Below, piece after piece: positions 37,466 to 47,378 of a stretch of 64,000 nt of DNA (positions within the stretch are counted from its first letter, which is position 1; each line of letters begins with the position of its first letter). The position numbers and the translations under genes were made by a program. A model generated the notes under the pieces. That model saw only the letters and a program-made list of their open reading frames with translations, searched no databases and was not told the origin of the DNA. The stretch is from Prevotella herbatica (GTDB taxonomy: Bacteria; Bacteroidota; Bacteroidia; Bacteroidales; Bacteroidaceae): contig NZ_AP024484.1 in NCBI RefSeq assembly GCF_017347605.1, positions 744,001 to 808,000 of the forward strand. The letters run 5' to 3'.

Positions 37466-37628
37466 AAACTATGGCAAACAGCAATATGCTTTTGGTAAAA
37501 CAAAAAATAATCTATCCATTAGTACGAAGCGATTCTAGTTGTTTATATTCTATATTTAGGTGGTAAATGAGTCTACCCTTTTGCTTAAATTATATATTTT
37601 TCATTTGATACTAATTATTTAATAATTT

Positions 37629-38522
37629 ATGAAAATTATTATTATTCTTATATTGTTAAGTTCATCATTCCAGCAATCTATAGCAAAGAATGAAAAAAAA
37701 CTATTTGCTGATACTCTGTCTTTTAATTACATTAAAGGTCGTATTGTTATTCCAGTTAAGGTTAATGGCAATGACTTACACTTGGTTTTTGATACAGGTA
37801 GTAATGACAATGCCATCTTTGAAGACAAAATAAAAGGATTAAAAGTAGTAGCCAAATCTTCTGCTCGAGGATTCAATAATGAATTAGTTTCTTCAGATAT
37901 TGCTGAAGTTAATTTCGAATTTAATAATATAAAAGAAAAATTGTATGCTCCAATAGTCAAAGCTACGAAGTCGTTAAGTGAGGACTTTGATGGTATATTA
38001 GGCTTTGTATGGATTCGTAATTTGGGCTATTCAGTAAAACTTGACGGTCAAACTAAGAAAATGATTATCACAAATATCCCTCATTTTTTTGACACAGAGC
38101 TGAATTTTTCATTGAAAATAAAATATCTTGACTCATACTATGGGATACCAAGCATAAACTTAAAGTTGAGCCCTGGAATTGAATTACATGATGTTATTTT
38201 TGACACAGGTTATTCTGGAGATTTGAAAATTGGAGAAAACGATTTAGATAAGATTACAAGTTCAAAGAAAGGTATAATGTTTAATAAACAATTTGTTCGT
38301 AAAAAAGAAATGGATATTGGCAGCCTTTCATGCTATAAAAGTATTTTAACCAAGGTATTTTCGATAGATAAACTAGAATTTGCTAATAACGTTTTCTATA
38401 ATTATCCAGCAATATCAGTAGAAGGTCCGTCGGTATTGGGCTCTAGTATTTTAGAAAAAGGGAGTTTTATTTTCCCATCAAAAGGTAAAGTGCTTTTTTT
38501 CCAACCTTCGTACTCAAAATAA
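37629..38522 (+). CDS. Exported bilobed aspartyl protease-like protein
   Basis: A 297-residue protein with a signal peptide (to about residue 19, QQSIA). Two aspartyl-protease active-site motifs are present: VFDTGSNDNAIF near residue 55 and IFDTGYSGDLKI near residue 195, each ahead of a hydrophobic-Gly element (GILGFVWIRN and SVLGSSILEKG). This double DTG form gives one complete site from two lobes, pepsin-style, rather than a retropepsin dimer. It is probably a periplasmic or surface-bound peptidase. It is a single gene with 160 bases of plain intergenic DNA upstream. Confidence 0.82.
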   Translation: MKIIIILILLSSSFQQSIAKNEKKLFADTLSFNYIKGRIVIPVKVNGNDLHLVFDTGSNDNAIFEDKIKGLKVVAKSSARGFNNELVSSDIAEVNFEFNNIKEKLYAPIVKATKSLSEDFDGILGFVWIRNLGYSVKLDGQTKKMIITNIPHFFDTELNFSLKIKYLDSYYGIPSINLKLSPGIELHDVIFDTGYSGDLKIGENDLDKITSSKKGIMFNKQFVRKKEMDIGSLSCYKSILTKVFSIDKLEFANNVFYNYPAISVEGPSVLGSSILEKGSFIFPSKGKVLFFQPSYSK

Positions 38523-39410
38523 AAGAATTTAATGCTCTGGTGGGAGAAAAAGAAGTACTGATGATTAAATATCTTTTCAAGAAAATAATTACATACTTTA
38601 TTGACTTATATATCAATAGTTATATATTGCTATTAACCGTAGAAATGTTTCCTTTGCAAAAAAAATGTATATTCTATCAAGCAAGGATTATACTATACGT
38701 ACATTTATCGTATAAATAAGCCAAATACATTTGAATTATGAAACATAATAATTTTATTGCCACATTATTTATTTTGACCGTTCTACAAAATCGACGACAA
38801 AATAACGATAAACTACAACAGGTAGGTTAACGGAAAGCTGTCATATACCACCCAATCAATAATGCTCATCAAGTATAAGCAAAAGTATGTAGGTAACCAT
38901 TCGGCTGAAGTCAAGTGGAAATAAACAACATCCTTCAAGCATTTTTTCCTACGGTTGAGCATTGATTTTCTGCGTTTCGAGCATTTCATCGTTGCATATA
39001 TAGGAAAATAAATAAATATTTGCACCCGATAAAATAAATATCAATATATGGATGGGGGTATTTCGATATATTTTTGTCTTACTAAAAAATAGAAATGTAA
39101 ATGAAGAAATTATTTGAAGCAATAGTGCGGTTTCTTATCAGTGATATTCCAATTTTCGCAAAAAAGAACGGTTCTATCCAGAGCCGAATCAAAAATGTAT
39201 CGGTAAATATCTTCGGTCCATCAAATCCGTATAGGGATGTTCCGTCATTCGGCTTTGGCTAGAGTCATACTGTTAACGATGTTCTAACTGATGCCACGCA
39301 TCAGCTTCAGTAAATAATTCTAATTAACATAATAACAAAAACGAACAAGATAATCAATACATCCATGCTCATCATGGCTTTTGTAATGATTTTCGCAGAG
39401 AAATAACAAC
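38523..39410. other. Degenerate stretch with gene fragments ahead of the Dlt-like operon
   Basis: No full gene is convincing. There is a -7 match TACATTTG at 38726-38733 with an ATG at 38738 too close to use, opening a 30-residue signal-peptide-like frame. At 39101-39259 is a 52-residue frame (MKKLFEAIVRFLISDIP...) of unknown nature. A minus-strand frame around 38813-39000 is not recognised. CTGATGCCACGCATCAG at 39289-39305 is a small perfect hairpin. The region may be a remnant of a deleted gene. Confidence 0.4.
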
Positions 39411-40888
39411 ATGTTTAATAGTTTAATAATAAGCACACTTCAATTTTCATTAGAGAAGTATGGCGAAAGAAATGCATTCTGCATAGAGGGAGAATACTAT
39501 AGCTATGCCCGTTTGAAAAAAAGAATCGCGGCTGTGAGAAAAGTATTGCATAATGTAAGTGAAGAAAATATTGGTTTGGTGGCTAACGATGACCTGGATA
39601 CTTACGCATCTATTCTGGCCCTATGGATGGAGGGAAAGTGCTACGTTCCATTGCATCCGGACCAACCTCTCGACAGATGCATGGACATCATTGCTCAGGT
39701 GGAAATAACGACAATTCTTGACTCATCGAAGAGTACCAGGTACAGAAATAATGACGTTATTATAACGTCTACGCTAAACGATGAGAATGAACTGTTATTC
39801 CCCAAAAACAAACGGACAACGGTTTAGCCTATATACTGTTTACATCTGGTAGCACCGGAAGACCAAAAGGTGTGCCTATAAGTCGCGGTAATGTGGCGGC
39901 ATTCGTTGATTCGGTGGGGAAACTAGGTATTACACTGAAACCGGAAGATCGATGTCTACAGATGTTCGACCTTACATTCGACCTTTCAGTACAATCATAT
40001 CTTTTACCCCTCCTTGCAGGAGCCTGTGTTTACACCGTAAGCTTTAAGGAAATAAAATATCAAGCTGTGTTTGCATTGCTTGATGAATATCATCTCACTG
40101 CCGCTCTTATGGTACCATCGGTGATACATAGCCTAAGGCCATATATGGAGGAAATCAGCATTCCCGAGATGCGATATTCATTATTCTGCGGAGAAGCACT
40201 AAATATTGATGACGCCAAGGCTTGGTATAAATGTGTGCCTAATGCGAGCGTATGGAACCTGTATGGACCTACGGAGTGCACCATTTATTGCACAGCTTAT
40301 CGTATGCGCGTCTTCTGCGCCGATAAGCAGACGAACGGTAATGTGTGTATCGGCAAAGCCATGCCTGGAGTTAAAACCATGGTAATAGATGATAAGGGGA
40401 TTCCATGTACTACTGGTACCAAAGGCGAACTTTGTCTTGCTGGAGCGCAACTTACACAAGGATACTGGAACGATGAGAAAAAGAACAAGGAGGCCTTTTT
40501 TGTAGCTGACGATGGTACAAGATACTATCGCACTGGCGATATCTGTGCCTGCGATGCCTTAGGCGACATAGAATATTACGGAAGAAAAGACTCGCAAGTG
40601 AAAGTAAATGGCTACAGAGTGGAACTAAGCGAAATAGAATGTGTGGCAAGAAACTATTATAACGGAAAAAAGGCTGTAGTTGCCGTGGTCACAGATCGTG
40701 GTTCAGGCAATACAATAAAGATGGCAGTAGAACAAGCTGAAGGTAATAGTGGATTTGAATTGAAGAGCTTTCTTCAATCCAAATTACCCCCATACATGAT
40801 TCCACGTGAGATACATTTTCTGAAGAAGTTTCCACAGAATACAAATAATAAAATAGACAGAAAACTAATAAAAGAAATAATAGGATGA
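39411..40888 (+). pseudogene. DltA-like adenylation enzyme, frameshifted
   Basis: An AMP-forming adenylation domain, as in D-alanine:carrier-protein ligase, about 490 residues if repaired. The first frame runs 39411-39827 and stops. The second frame runs on to 40888 and reads in phase from about 39809 (QTDNGLAYILFTSGSTGRPKG). The break is in CCCCAAAAAC at 39800-39809: one extra A restores a single frame. After the break all motifs are intact: LFTSGSTGRPKG, NLYGPTECTIY, YRTGDI and the late lysine in NKIDRKLI. It overlaps the carrier-protein gene by 4 bases. It may be a true mutation, a phase-variable A-run or a sequencing error. Confidence 0.8.
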
Positions 40889-41127
40889 CAAAAGAAGAAG
40901 CTCTTGAAGCACTCAGCAGCATATTTGCCGAGGTGCTTGACGAAAAAGACATTGAACTCGATTACCAAATGACCGCCAACGATGTGGACCGATGGGATTC
41001 GATAACAAACATGACTATTATCAGTGAGATAGAAAGTAGATTCAACATCAAACTGAAGCTTAGGGAAATAATAAAACTGAAGAACGTGGGCGCACTATGC
41101 GACGCAATAGTTTCTAAAAGTAAATAA
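40885..41127 (+). CDS. Acyl carrier protein of the Dlt-like operon
   Basis: An 80-residue acidic carrier protein. The phosphopantetheine serine lies in DRWDSITNMTII (residues about 34-45), with the usual helices on either side. It would carry an acyl or aminoacyl group activated by the upstream adenylation enzyme and hand it to the MBOAT protein downstream, as DltC does for D-alanine. Its start codon overlaps the stop of the adenylation gene (ATGA), and the MBOAT gene begins 11 bases later. Confidence 0.88.
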   Translation: MTKEEALEALSSIFAEVLDEKDIELDYQMTANDVDRWDSITNMTIISEIESRFNIKLKLREIIKLKNVGALCDAIVSKSK

Positions 41128-41137
41128 ACGTTAGCAA

Positions 41138-42508
41138 ATGGAGTTTCTCTCAATACCATTCGCTATATTCATCGTGGTAGTCTTCGCACTATACTATGCG
41201 AGGACTAACCGGCGGTGGCAACACTTCATGTTACTTACCGCCAGCGTGGTGTTTATCGGCTATTACCATATAGTGTATTTGGCTTATGCTATTGGCATCG
41301 CATTATTCACTTTCGAAGCGGGAAAACTCCTGCATAAAAACATTGAAAGCAAGTGGCGGGCATGGATATTCACCATATCTATCGCCATACTAGTGGGCAT
41401 TTGGCTCACAGCACGATATGCATCACCACTGTTCCCGCTGGGAATATCGTTCTATACCTTTCAGGCATTATCATATCTGATAGAAATAAACTGGGAGGAA
41501 GAACCAGAGGACGACCTGATGGACTTTATGCTGTACATGCTGCTCTTTATGAAATTCCTATCAGGTCCAATAGAACGGGCTTATGACATGCTGCCGCAAC
41601 TCAAGGAAAAACATTTATTCAACTACGAAAATGTCACAGCGGGACTGAAACTCGTGGCATGGGGAGCTTTCATGAAGCTAGTGATAGCCGACCGCATAGC
41701 ACCGTCGATGAACATGGTGCTCAATGATGTACATTTGGCCACTAGCGCTCAGATGCTACAGGCCACGCTTCTTTATCCAATCCAGCTATATGCCGATTTT
41801 GCGGGATACACCAATATGGCACTTGGATTAGGTGCGATGTTCGGTTTTAGATTGTCGCCCAACTTCGATCGACCGTTCATTTCGCTTTCCACAGGCGAAC
41901 TATGGCGCAGATGGCATCAGTCGCTGTCATTCTGGTGCCGTGATTATATTTTTACGCCTGTTTCAGCCGAGGCGAGACGATGGAAAAAATGGGGTATCTA
42001 TTTTGCCCTGCTCGTGACCTTCGTCACCATTGGCGTATGGCACGGGGCCGGATGGACTTTCGCACTTTATGGACTGTTTCAGGGATTAGTCATCATTTAT
42101 GAAACGGCAACAAAGACAGGGCATGAGCATTTCAGAGCGAAAGTAGGAGATCGTGTCTATCGTCCCCTAATGATTATCCGCACCTATGTGCTCTTTGCCT
42201 TGTCGCTACTCTTTTTCCGTGTGTCCAATGTGTCGGATGTATTCTATGTTTATCAGCATCTGCTAAATTTCAACGTCAATGATGCAAAGGAGCTTCGCCT
42301 CGGTCTGAATGACAATCAGTGGATAGCTTTTGGAATAGCCGTAGTGGTAATGTTCGTAATGGAATACATTAATTCGCATAAGGATATCATCAAATGGACA
42401 ACAACTAAAAAGGCATACGTACGCTGGACGCTATATTTCGTTCTAGTGGTGCTTATTTTCTTTTATGGAAATTTCGGTGTTGAGGATTTTATTTATATTC
42501 AGTTCTAA
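41138..42508 (+). CDS. MBOAT-family acyltransferase (DltB/AlgI-like)
   Basis: A 456-residue inner-membrane protein with about ten helices. MBOAT signature residues are seen in LWRRWHQSLSFWCRDYIF (residues about 250-268) and in the catalytic His of GVWHGAGWTFALYGLFQG. MBOAT proteins move an acyl or D-alanyl group from a carrier across the membrane to a polymer or lipid. The carrier-protein gene upstream and the SGNH-type gene 6 bases downstream make a complete transfer module. What is modified is unknown. Confidence 0.92.
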   Translation: MEFLSIPFAIFIVVVFALYYARTNRRWQHFMLLTASVVFIGYYHIVYLAYAIGIALFTFEAGKLLHKNIESKWRAWIFTISIAILVGIWLTARYASPLFPLGISFYTFQALSYLIEINWEEEPEDDLMDFMLYMLLFMKFLSGPIERAYDMLPQLKEKHLFNYENVTAGLKLVAWGAFMKLVIADRIAPSMNMVLNDVHLATSAQMLQATLLYPIQLYADFAGYTNMALGLGAMFGFRLSPNFDRPFISLSTGELWRRWHQSLSFWCRDYIFTPVSAEARRWKKWGIYFALLVTFVTIGVWHGAGWTFALYGLFQGLVIIYETATKTGHEHFRAKVGDRVYRPLMIIRTYVLFALSLLFFRVSNVSDVFYVYQHLLNFNVNDAKELRLGLNDNQWIAFGIAVVVMFVMEYINSHKDIIKWTTTKKAYVRWTLYFVLVVLIFFYGNFGVEDFIYIQF

Positions 42509-42513
42509 TTTAT

Positions 42514-43524
42514 ATGAAACATAAAATATATGTATTCTATCTGAAGTGCGTACTCATTCCATTGCCCTTCATAGCACTATTGATCTTTTATATTATGAGT
42601 GATCCGTTTATGGTAATCCGAAAATATACAGATTATGATGCACCAGAGGTAGCCCTAAGCGAAGGCGTTATTTCATGGAATAAATATAAAGCTAATGAGA
42701 AGTCAATGCACTTTGATTCGTTTATTATGGGTACATCATGTACTAAAGCTTTCCACATCAAGGAATGGTCTAAATATACAGGTGGTAAGGGCTTTCGCAT
42801 GTTTAGCAATAACGAAGGAGCAGGCGATTTGTTGCTTAAAATGCAGGCTCTTGATTCTGAAAAAGGTCAGAAAATAAAAAATGTGCTTATCGTAGCGGAT
42901 AAGCAATTCTTTGAAGAAAACCATCCCCAACCAGGCATCATGCATGCCATGCCTCCAGAGGTAACAGGTCAGAGCGAAATAAAATATCAGATGGATTATT
43001 TCCAGGGATTCTGTACCCCAATGTTTCTCATTCCGTATCTTAGATATAGGATTTTCCATGAATATGACGATAAAACAATGAACGGAATTATCAATAACGA
43101 CGGACGGATACAAAATTCAATAACAAATGATGCTGTGTTATGTCAGGATGATGCAATAAAGAAAAATGGGGAGAAATATTGGGAAAATCAGTCATGGCCT
43201 AAGGAACATCATACTGCATTCACCTATGCTCCGATTATTAAGACGGAAAGTATCTCCTGCTTAATACAAATAAGAAGTATTTGCCAACGCCATGGGACGA
43301 ATGTAAAAATTGCTATCGGTCCCACTTTCAATGCCAAACAGATGAATCCTAAAGATATTGCGACACTAAAAAAGATATTTGGTGATAAAAATGTCGTGGA
43401 CTTTTCTGATAATATTCACTCTAAATTTCGCAATTACCATTATTTTTATGATAAAGCGCATTATCGGGATGTGGTGGGCAATGCCATCATGAAAGAGTTG
43501 TATGCTGAGAAATCAAGAAGTTAG
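42514..43524 (+). CDS. DltD/AlgX-like membrane-anchored protein of the acylation operon
   Basis: A 336-residue protein with one N-terminal membrane helix (residues about 9-28) and a large extracytoplasmic domain. SGNH-hydrolase-like positions are visible: FIMGTSCTKAFH (block I region, residues about 70-80) and the C-terminal YDKAHYRDVVG, an Asp-x-x-His pair as in DltD/AlgJ/AlgX-type proteins. It probably transfers or removes the acyl group at the final acceptor outside the membrane. It follows the MBOAT gene by 5 bases. Family membership is by motif and context, so moderately certain. Confidence 0.72.
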   Translation: MKHKIYVFYLKCVLIPLPFIALLIFYIMSDPFMVIRKYTDYDAPEVALSEGVISWNKYKANEKSMHFDSFIMGTSCTKAFHIKEWSKYTGGKGFRMFSNNEGAGDLLLKMQALDSEKGQKIKNVLIVADKQFFEENHPQPGIMHAMPPEVTGQSEIKYQMDYFQGFCTPMFLIPYLRYRIFHEYDDKTMNGIINNDGRIQNSITNDAVLCQDDAIKKNGEKYWENQSWPKEHHTAFTYAPIIKTESISCLIQIRSICQRHGTNVKIAIGPTFNAKQMNPKDIATLKKIFGDKNVVDFSDNIHSKFRNYHYFYDKAHYRDVVGNAIMKELYAEKSRS

Positions 43525-43694
43525 AATAAGGGATACCTTTTCCAAGGGGGGGACTTTTATAGACTATTCCGTATCAGCAATTACATCATGTCAACTAAAG
43601 TATATATATATAATAGATCGTATCCACAAAAGATGCCCTTTGTTGTGCATTATTGTAGATTATAATACAACTCATGATTAATATAATTTGAGAT
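43525..43694. other. Short convergent intergenic gap
   Basis: Between the acylation operon and the convergent NLR gene. AT-rich, no clear terminator hairpin seen. Confidence 0.35.
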
Positions 43695-46600
43695 TTAAAG
43701 TATTTTATGTAGTAAACTTCTTATTTTTGCTTTTTGGGATTCTGATTTTACATTTTTGAGTTCTTCAATTACGGCGGAAATTAAATATTTATAGTCATCT
43801 TGTGGACTTACTGCGTTTAAAATATCTAATTTTTCATATGCCTCTAATGAAGATTGCATGATTTTATCTTCAAAATCACACTTATTAAAAGATGTATCAA
43901 TTTTAACAGATTCATATGGCTTATTGAGTTGAACTGTTATCCATGACAAGATCTCTCTATTGACAATATCCGTTATTAATATTATTGACAAAGCATAATT
44001 AAAAGCTTTATTTATTTTGATTTTATTATGCCAATGTATTGTTTTATAAAATTTTATCAAGTTAATAAGTTTATCATAATTATCAATAATAATTTCTTTT
44101 GATTCAGTATTATCTGCACAAATAATCAATGATAAAAAATCCACAAAACATGTAGTATGTTTTCCAAAGTAAGGTTTTAACTCTTTACAATTAAATGGAT
44201 ATTCAAATAATTGAACTTTTTCATTTTTAATGAAAGCAAAAGTTGATTTAGAATCAATTTTACGAAATATTTCTACCTTATTAAATGTGACAAATGGATA
44301 TTCATCTAATTTATAAAATTCAAATTTATCAAGTTTCCTAATATGTTTTTTTATTCGGGAAAAGTCAATATTAGGATATTCTTTTTTCAATAAATCATAG
44401 TATTTTTTTATGGCTTCTACACCATCCATACCCCAAGAAAAGACATAAAAATTTATCAAATCTTTCTTCATTTCTTGGCTAGAAATTAACCTTATAGATA
44501 ATAACCAATCTTTTAGATTTTCATCAAAGCAACAAACATACTGTATTGGCAAGTTTCCATTATATATTGATAAATAAAGAGGAGAATTTATATAATTAAC
44601 TATTTCATCACGAAACTCACTAGTCTTCACTATTTCTGCAACAGGAATAATGGTATTGTATTCATAGATTTGTTTTTTCAAATTATCTTTATTTGATTTT
44701 AAGATATCAATTAACTCTTCTTTGATCTGTGGTATATCAGATGATGCAACAAATATACTAAGAAGATTGATAGATAATTTGGATAATGGGTCTTCTTTGA
44801 TTATTACAGAAATTCTTTCAAATAAATATGATTGATAGTACTTTGTATGCAAAAGATTTATCATAACAAATATGTATCTCTCTTCTATAATATTACCCTT
44901 TTCTGATAAATGTTTATCAAAGATTTTATCTACCAAGTCCTTGAATACAGATAAATCGATCTCAACATCATCAATAAGTATTTGACACGTTACTTCCAAA
45001 CTTTTGTTTGCTTCAGGATATGGGTCCTTTAACTCTAATATATCTTTAATAAATTTTGTAGCATCAGCTCTGCCTAATCGGCTTGGGTCATTTATTTTAA
45101 ATAATGATGCAGATAGTTTTATAACTTCTATCCAATTAGAATTAAATACATATTCATTAAGATTTTCTTTGAAACATCCTTCTTTCCATTTGGTTTTAAA
45201 TTCAATAGCCGCAAAATATTCTTGAAACGTTTGATGAACAAACCCAAATAACGAATCTCCATTATCATCAAATCCTTTTTCAAACAAAAAGCCTGCGTCT
45301 TCGCGCAAAAATTCAAGAATGTCATTTATGTCTTGTTTTATATCATGAGGATTTAAGTATGGCGCTATTTTTCTATATTCATCCATCAGTTTCAATCTTA
45401 ATTCTTTCTCGGGAATTAACCCCGTAGAATAATTTTCATGCATATAAAATGAAGTTGGTGCTAAAATTTCAACAAGAGAAACTCTATCTATATTGTCATG
45501 TTTCTGAAATGCTCGTCGTTTTACCCAATTTTCTAAAAATGTAGAGGTTGCTATCTCATATAATGAAGCCCTTTTCTCTGGTAATGCATTGCCTTGATAA
45601 TATATTAAGGCTATAATAGTTATTAATAAAGGATTACTAGCCAGTCTCAAAACAGAGTTATTTTTACGAATGGAATTAAAAAGTTCATTAGCATTTTTCA
45701 AAGCCACCTGAGTATTATTATCAGAATGTGATGATATCGATAAATACCAATTTTTTATAAATGATTTTATTTGCTCTTTACCGAACTTTTCCACATCAAA
45801 ATGATAGAAACAACTATTTAAACACGTTTCATTATATCCAACAATTCTTGATGATGCTATCATTTTAATACTGGGGTATTGAGCAACAAAAGAATTGATT
45901 TTATCTACAATATTGTGCCTTTGGTTAGTTATATTTACTTCATCAATGCCATCAAATAATACCACCAGTTTATTATTTTCTAAGCAATCAACAAATAATG
46001 TCTCATATATTTTATTATAACCGTCAATTATATATTCAGACAAATTTTTCCCTGTAGCTGAATTATACTTAGCAAATTCTGCTGCTTTAATAAATATTGG
46101 AACATAATTGTAATATTTACGATTCTTACCTCGTTTATTACAAATATCATATGCCAAATATTTCAATAGTGTTGATTTCCCAGATCCTGGATCTCCTAAA
46201 ATAACTATTTGATTGTATTTTAAAAAGGCTGTTTTTATATCAACCAAGTTTAAATTTTCTTTATATTTATCTTCTCGGTTTGCGTTTGAATAGTCTGGCT
46301 TTAATTTGAGCTTTAGTGGTATATAAACTTGATCAATTTTTATCTTTACTAATGTATTGTTTATTTTTGGAGAAAACCCTTTAATATCAAGATACATAAA
46401 CAAATTCATTATATATTTATCATATTCTAAAAGACCTTTTTTATATTTATCCCATTTATCCATTTCCGTTTTTGTATCAGAAAACTGGTTCTCCAACAGT
46501 TTACAAACCTTGTCTATTTTTTCCAAATTATTCTGAGCATTAAGTTCGTTATATAAATCTGTTTTATCTATTATATTTTTAGAAGGAAAATTAAACTTAC

Positions 46601-46988
46601 CTTTTAGCACTTCATCTATCTTACTTTGAGTATATTTTTTTTGTTTTTTCGTTATTATGTAAATATATAAATTATCAAAATCATTATATAAATCATTTTT
46701 AATAAACTCATATAAAGTATGTTTTACCTTATCTAATGTAGGCGTAGATGTTATTTGAATAGCAATCCTATTTTTAGTGTCTCTTAGATCTATGCTTGGA
46801 TATATCTTATTTTCTTCGTAATTTACATTTTTAAAATCACAATTATAAATTAAGTTTAATAATTTTATCAAAACGTTTTCAACATGAATATTCATACTGA
46901 ACTCACTATTAGAGTTCAATATCTCAATCTGTTCAGTAAAACGAGAAAACAACTGACTTATTCTTGATAGTTTTGCTTGCTGATTCAT
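43695..46988 (-). CDS. SMEK-NACHT NLR-like defence ATPase
   Basis: A 1097-residue STAND NTPase. The N-terminal 150 residues match a SMEK-type nuclease-like domain (MNIHVENVLIKLLNLI, then YPSIDLRDTKNRIAIQIT with Asp and QIT in the PD-(D/E)xK manner). NACHT begins near residue 260: Walker A GDPGSGKST (265-273), Walker B LVVLFDGIDEV (about 340-350), and later NPLLITIIALIYY and FGFVHQTFQEYFAAIEF. The C-terminal 500 residues are helical, of sensor type, and not clearly leucine-rich. The open frame runs upstream to 47156, but a -7 element at 47011-47018 puts the start at 46988. bNACHT proteins protect against phage by abortive infection; the target here is unknown. Confidence 0.86.
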   Translation of the reverse strand: MNQQAKLSRISQLFSRFTEQIEILNSNSEFSMNIHVENVLIKLLNLIYNCDFKNVNYEENKIYPSIDLRDTKNRIAIQITSTPTLDKVKHTLYEFIKNDLYNDFDNLYIYIITKKQKKYTQSKIDEVLKGKFNFPSKNIIDKTDLYNELNAQNNLEKIDKVCKLLENQFSDTKTEMDKWDKYKKGLLEYDKYIMNLFMYLDIKGFSPKINNTLVKIKIDQVYIPLKLKLKPDYSNANREDKYKENLNLVDIKTAFLKYNQIVILGDPGSGKSTLLKYLAYDICNKRGKNRKYYNYVPIFIKAAEFAKYNSATGKNLSEYIIDGYNKIYETLFVDCLENNKLVVLFDGIDEVNITNQRHNIVDKINSFVAQYPSIKMIASSRIVGYNETCLNSCFYHFDVEKFGKEQIKSFIKNWYLSISSHSDNNTQVALKNANELFNSIRKNNSVLRLASNPLLITIIALIYYQGNALPEKRASLYEIATSTFLENWVKRRAFQKHDNIDRVSLVEILAPTSFYMHENYSTGLIPEKELRLKLMDEYRKIAPYLNPHDIKQDINDILEFLREDAGFLFEKGFDDNGDSLFGFVHQTFQEYFAAIEFKTKWKEGCFKENLNEYVFNSNWIEVIKLSASLFKINDPSRLGRADATKFIKDILELKDPYPEANKSLEVTCQILIDDVEIDLSVFKDLVDKIFDKHLSEKGNIIEERYIFVMINLLHTKYYQSYLFERISVIIKEDPLSKLSINLLSIFVASSDIPQIKEELIDILKSNKDNLKKQIYEYNTIIPVAEIVKTSEFRDEIVNYINSPLYLSIYNGNLPIQYVCCFDENLKDWLLSIRLISSQEMKKDLINFYVFSWGMDGVEAIKKYYDLLKKEYPNIDFSRIKKHIRKLDKFEFYKLDEYPFVTFNKVEIFRKIDSKSTFAFIKNEKVQLFEYPFNCKELKPYFGKHTTCFVDFLSLIICADNTESKEIIIDNYDKLINLIKFYKTIHWHNKIKINKAFNYALSIILITDIVNREILSWITVQLNKPYESVKIDTSFNKCDFEDKIMQSSLEAYEKLDILNAVSPQDDYKYLISAVIEELKNVKSESQKAKIRSLLHKIL

Positions 46989-47010
46989 AGAATTAATTAT
47001 TAATATATTA

Positions 47011-47018
47011 CAAATATA
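47011..47018 (-). promoter_or_regulatory. -7 element (TATATTTG) for the NACHT gene
   Basis: Minus strand TATATTTG matches TAnnTTTG; the ATG at 46988 follows after a short leader, deciding the start. Confidence 0.6.
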
Positions 47019-47281
47019 GATAAATATTTCCCAATTATGGCCTAGTTGAGAGAAAAAAATTAAAGATGTTCGAGAATTCTTCAAAATAGCCTCAATTGAA
47101 GTATCATAATTATTGGTCGTTATAGCAAATCTTTCCATGAAAAATAACCATTCCATATTATGTTATTATCTTTTTATAAATAAACAGAAATAATAGCCCT
47201 CAAAGAATTTCACAATAAATATTATTGACAGATAATTAGTTGTTTTAGAAGAAGGAAAAATTAAATCCACAATTAAACAAC

Positions 47282-47316
47282 AAAAAGCGTGTAACTCATT
47301 GAGCTACACGCTTTTT
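47282..47316 (-). terminator. Terminator behind the DoxX gene
   Basis: Perfect 12-bp stem AAAAAGCGTGTA / TACACGCTTTTT with an 11-base loop. It separates DoxX transcription from the NACHT gene. Confidence 0.8.
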
Positions 47317-47378
47317 ACCATTTGCAATAATCATAATTTCTTTAGCGATGGTAAAGTAATAGAATGCACTTTAGGATA

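Noticed and set aside
46989..47156. Upstream extension of the NACHT reading frame by 56 residues
   Set aside because: A -7 promoter element at 47011-47018 lies inside it, so transcription starts too late to include it.
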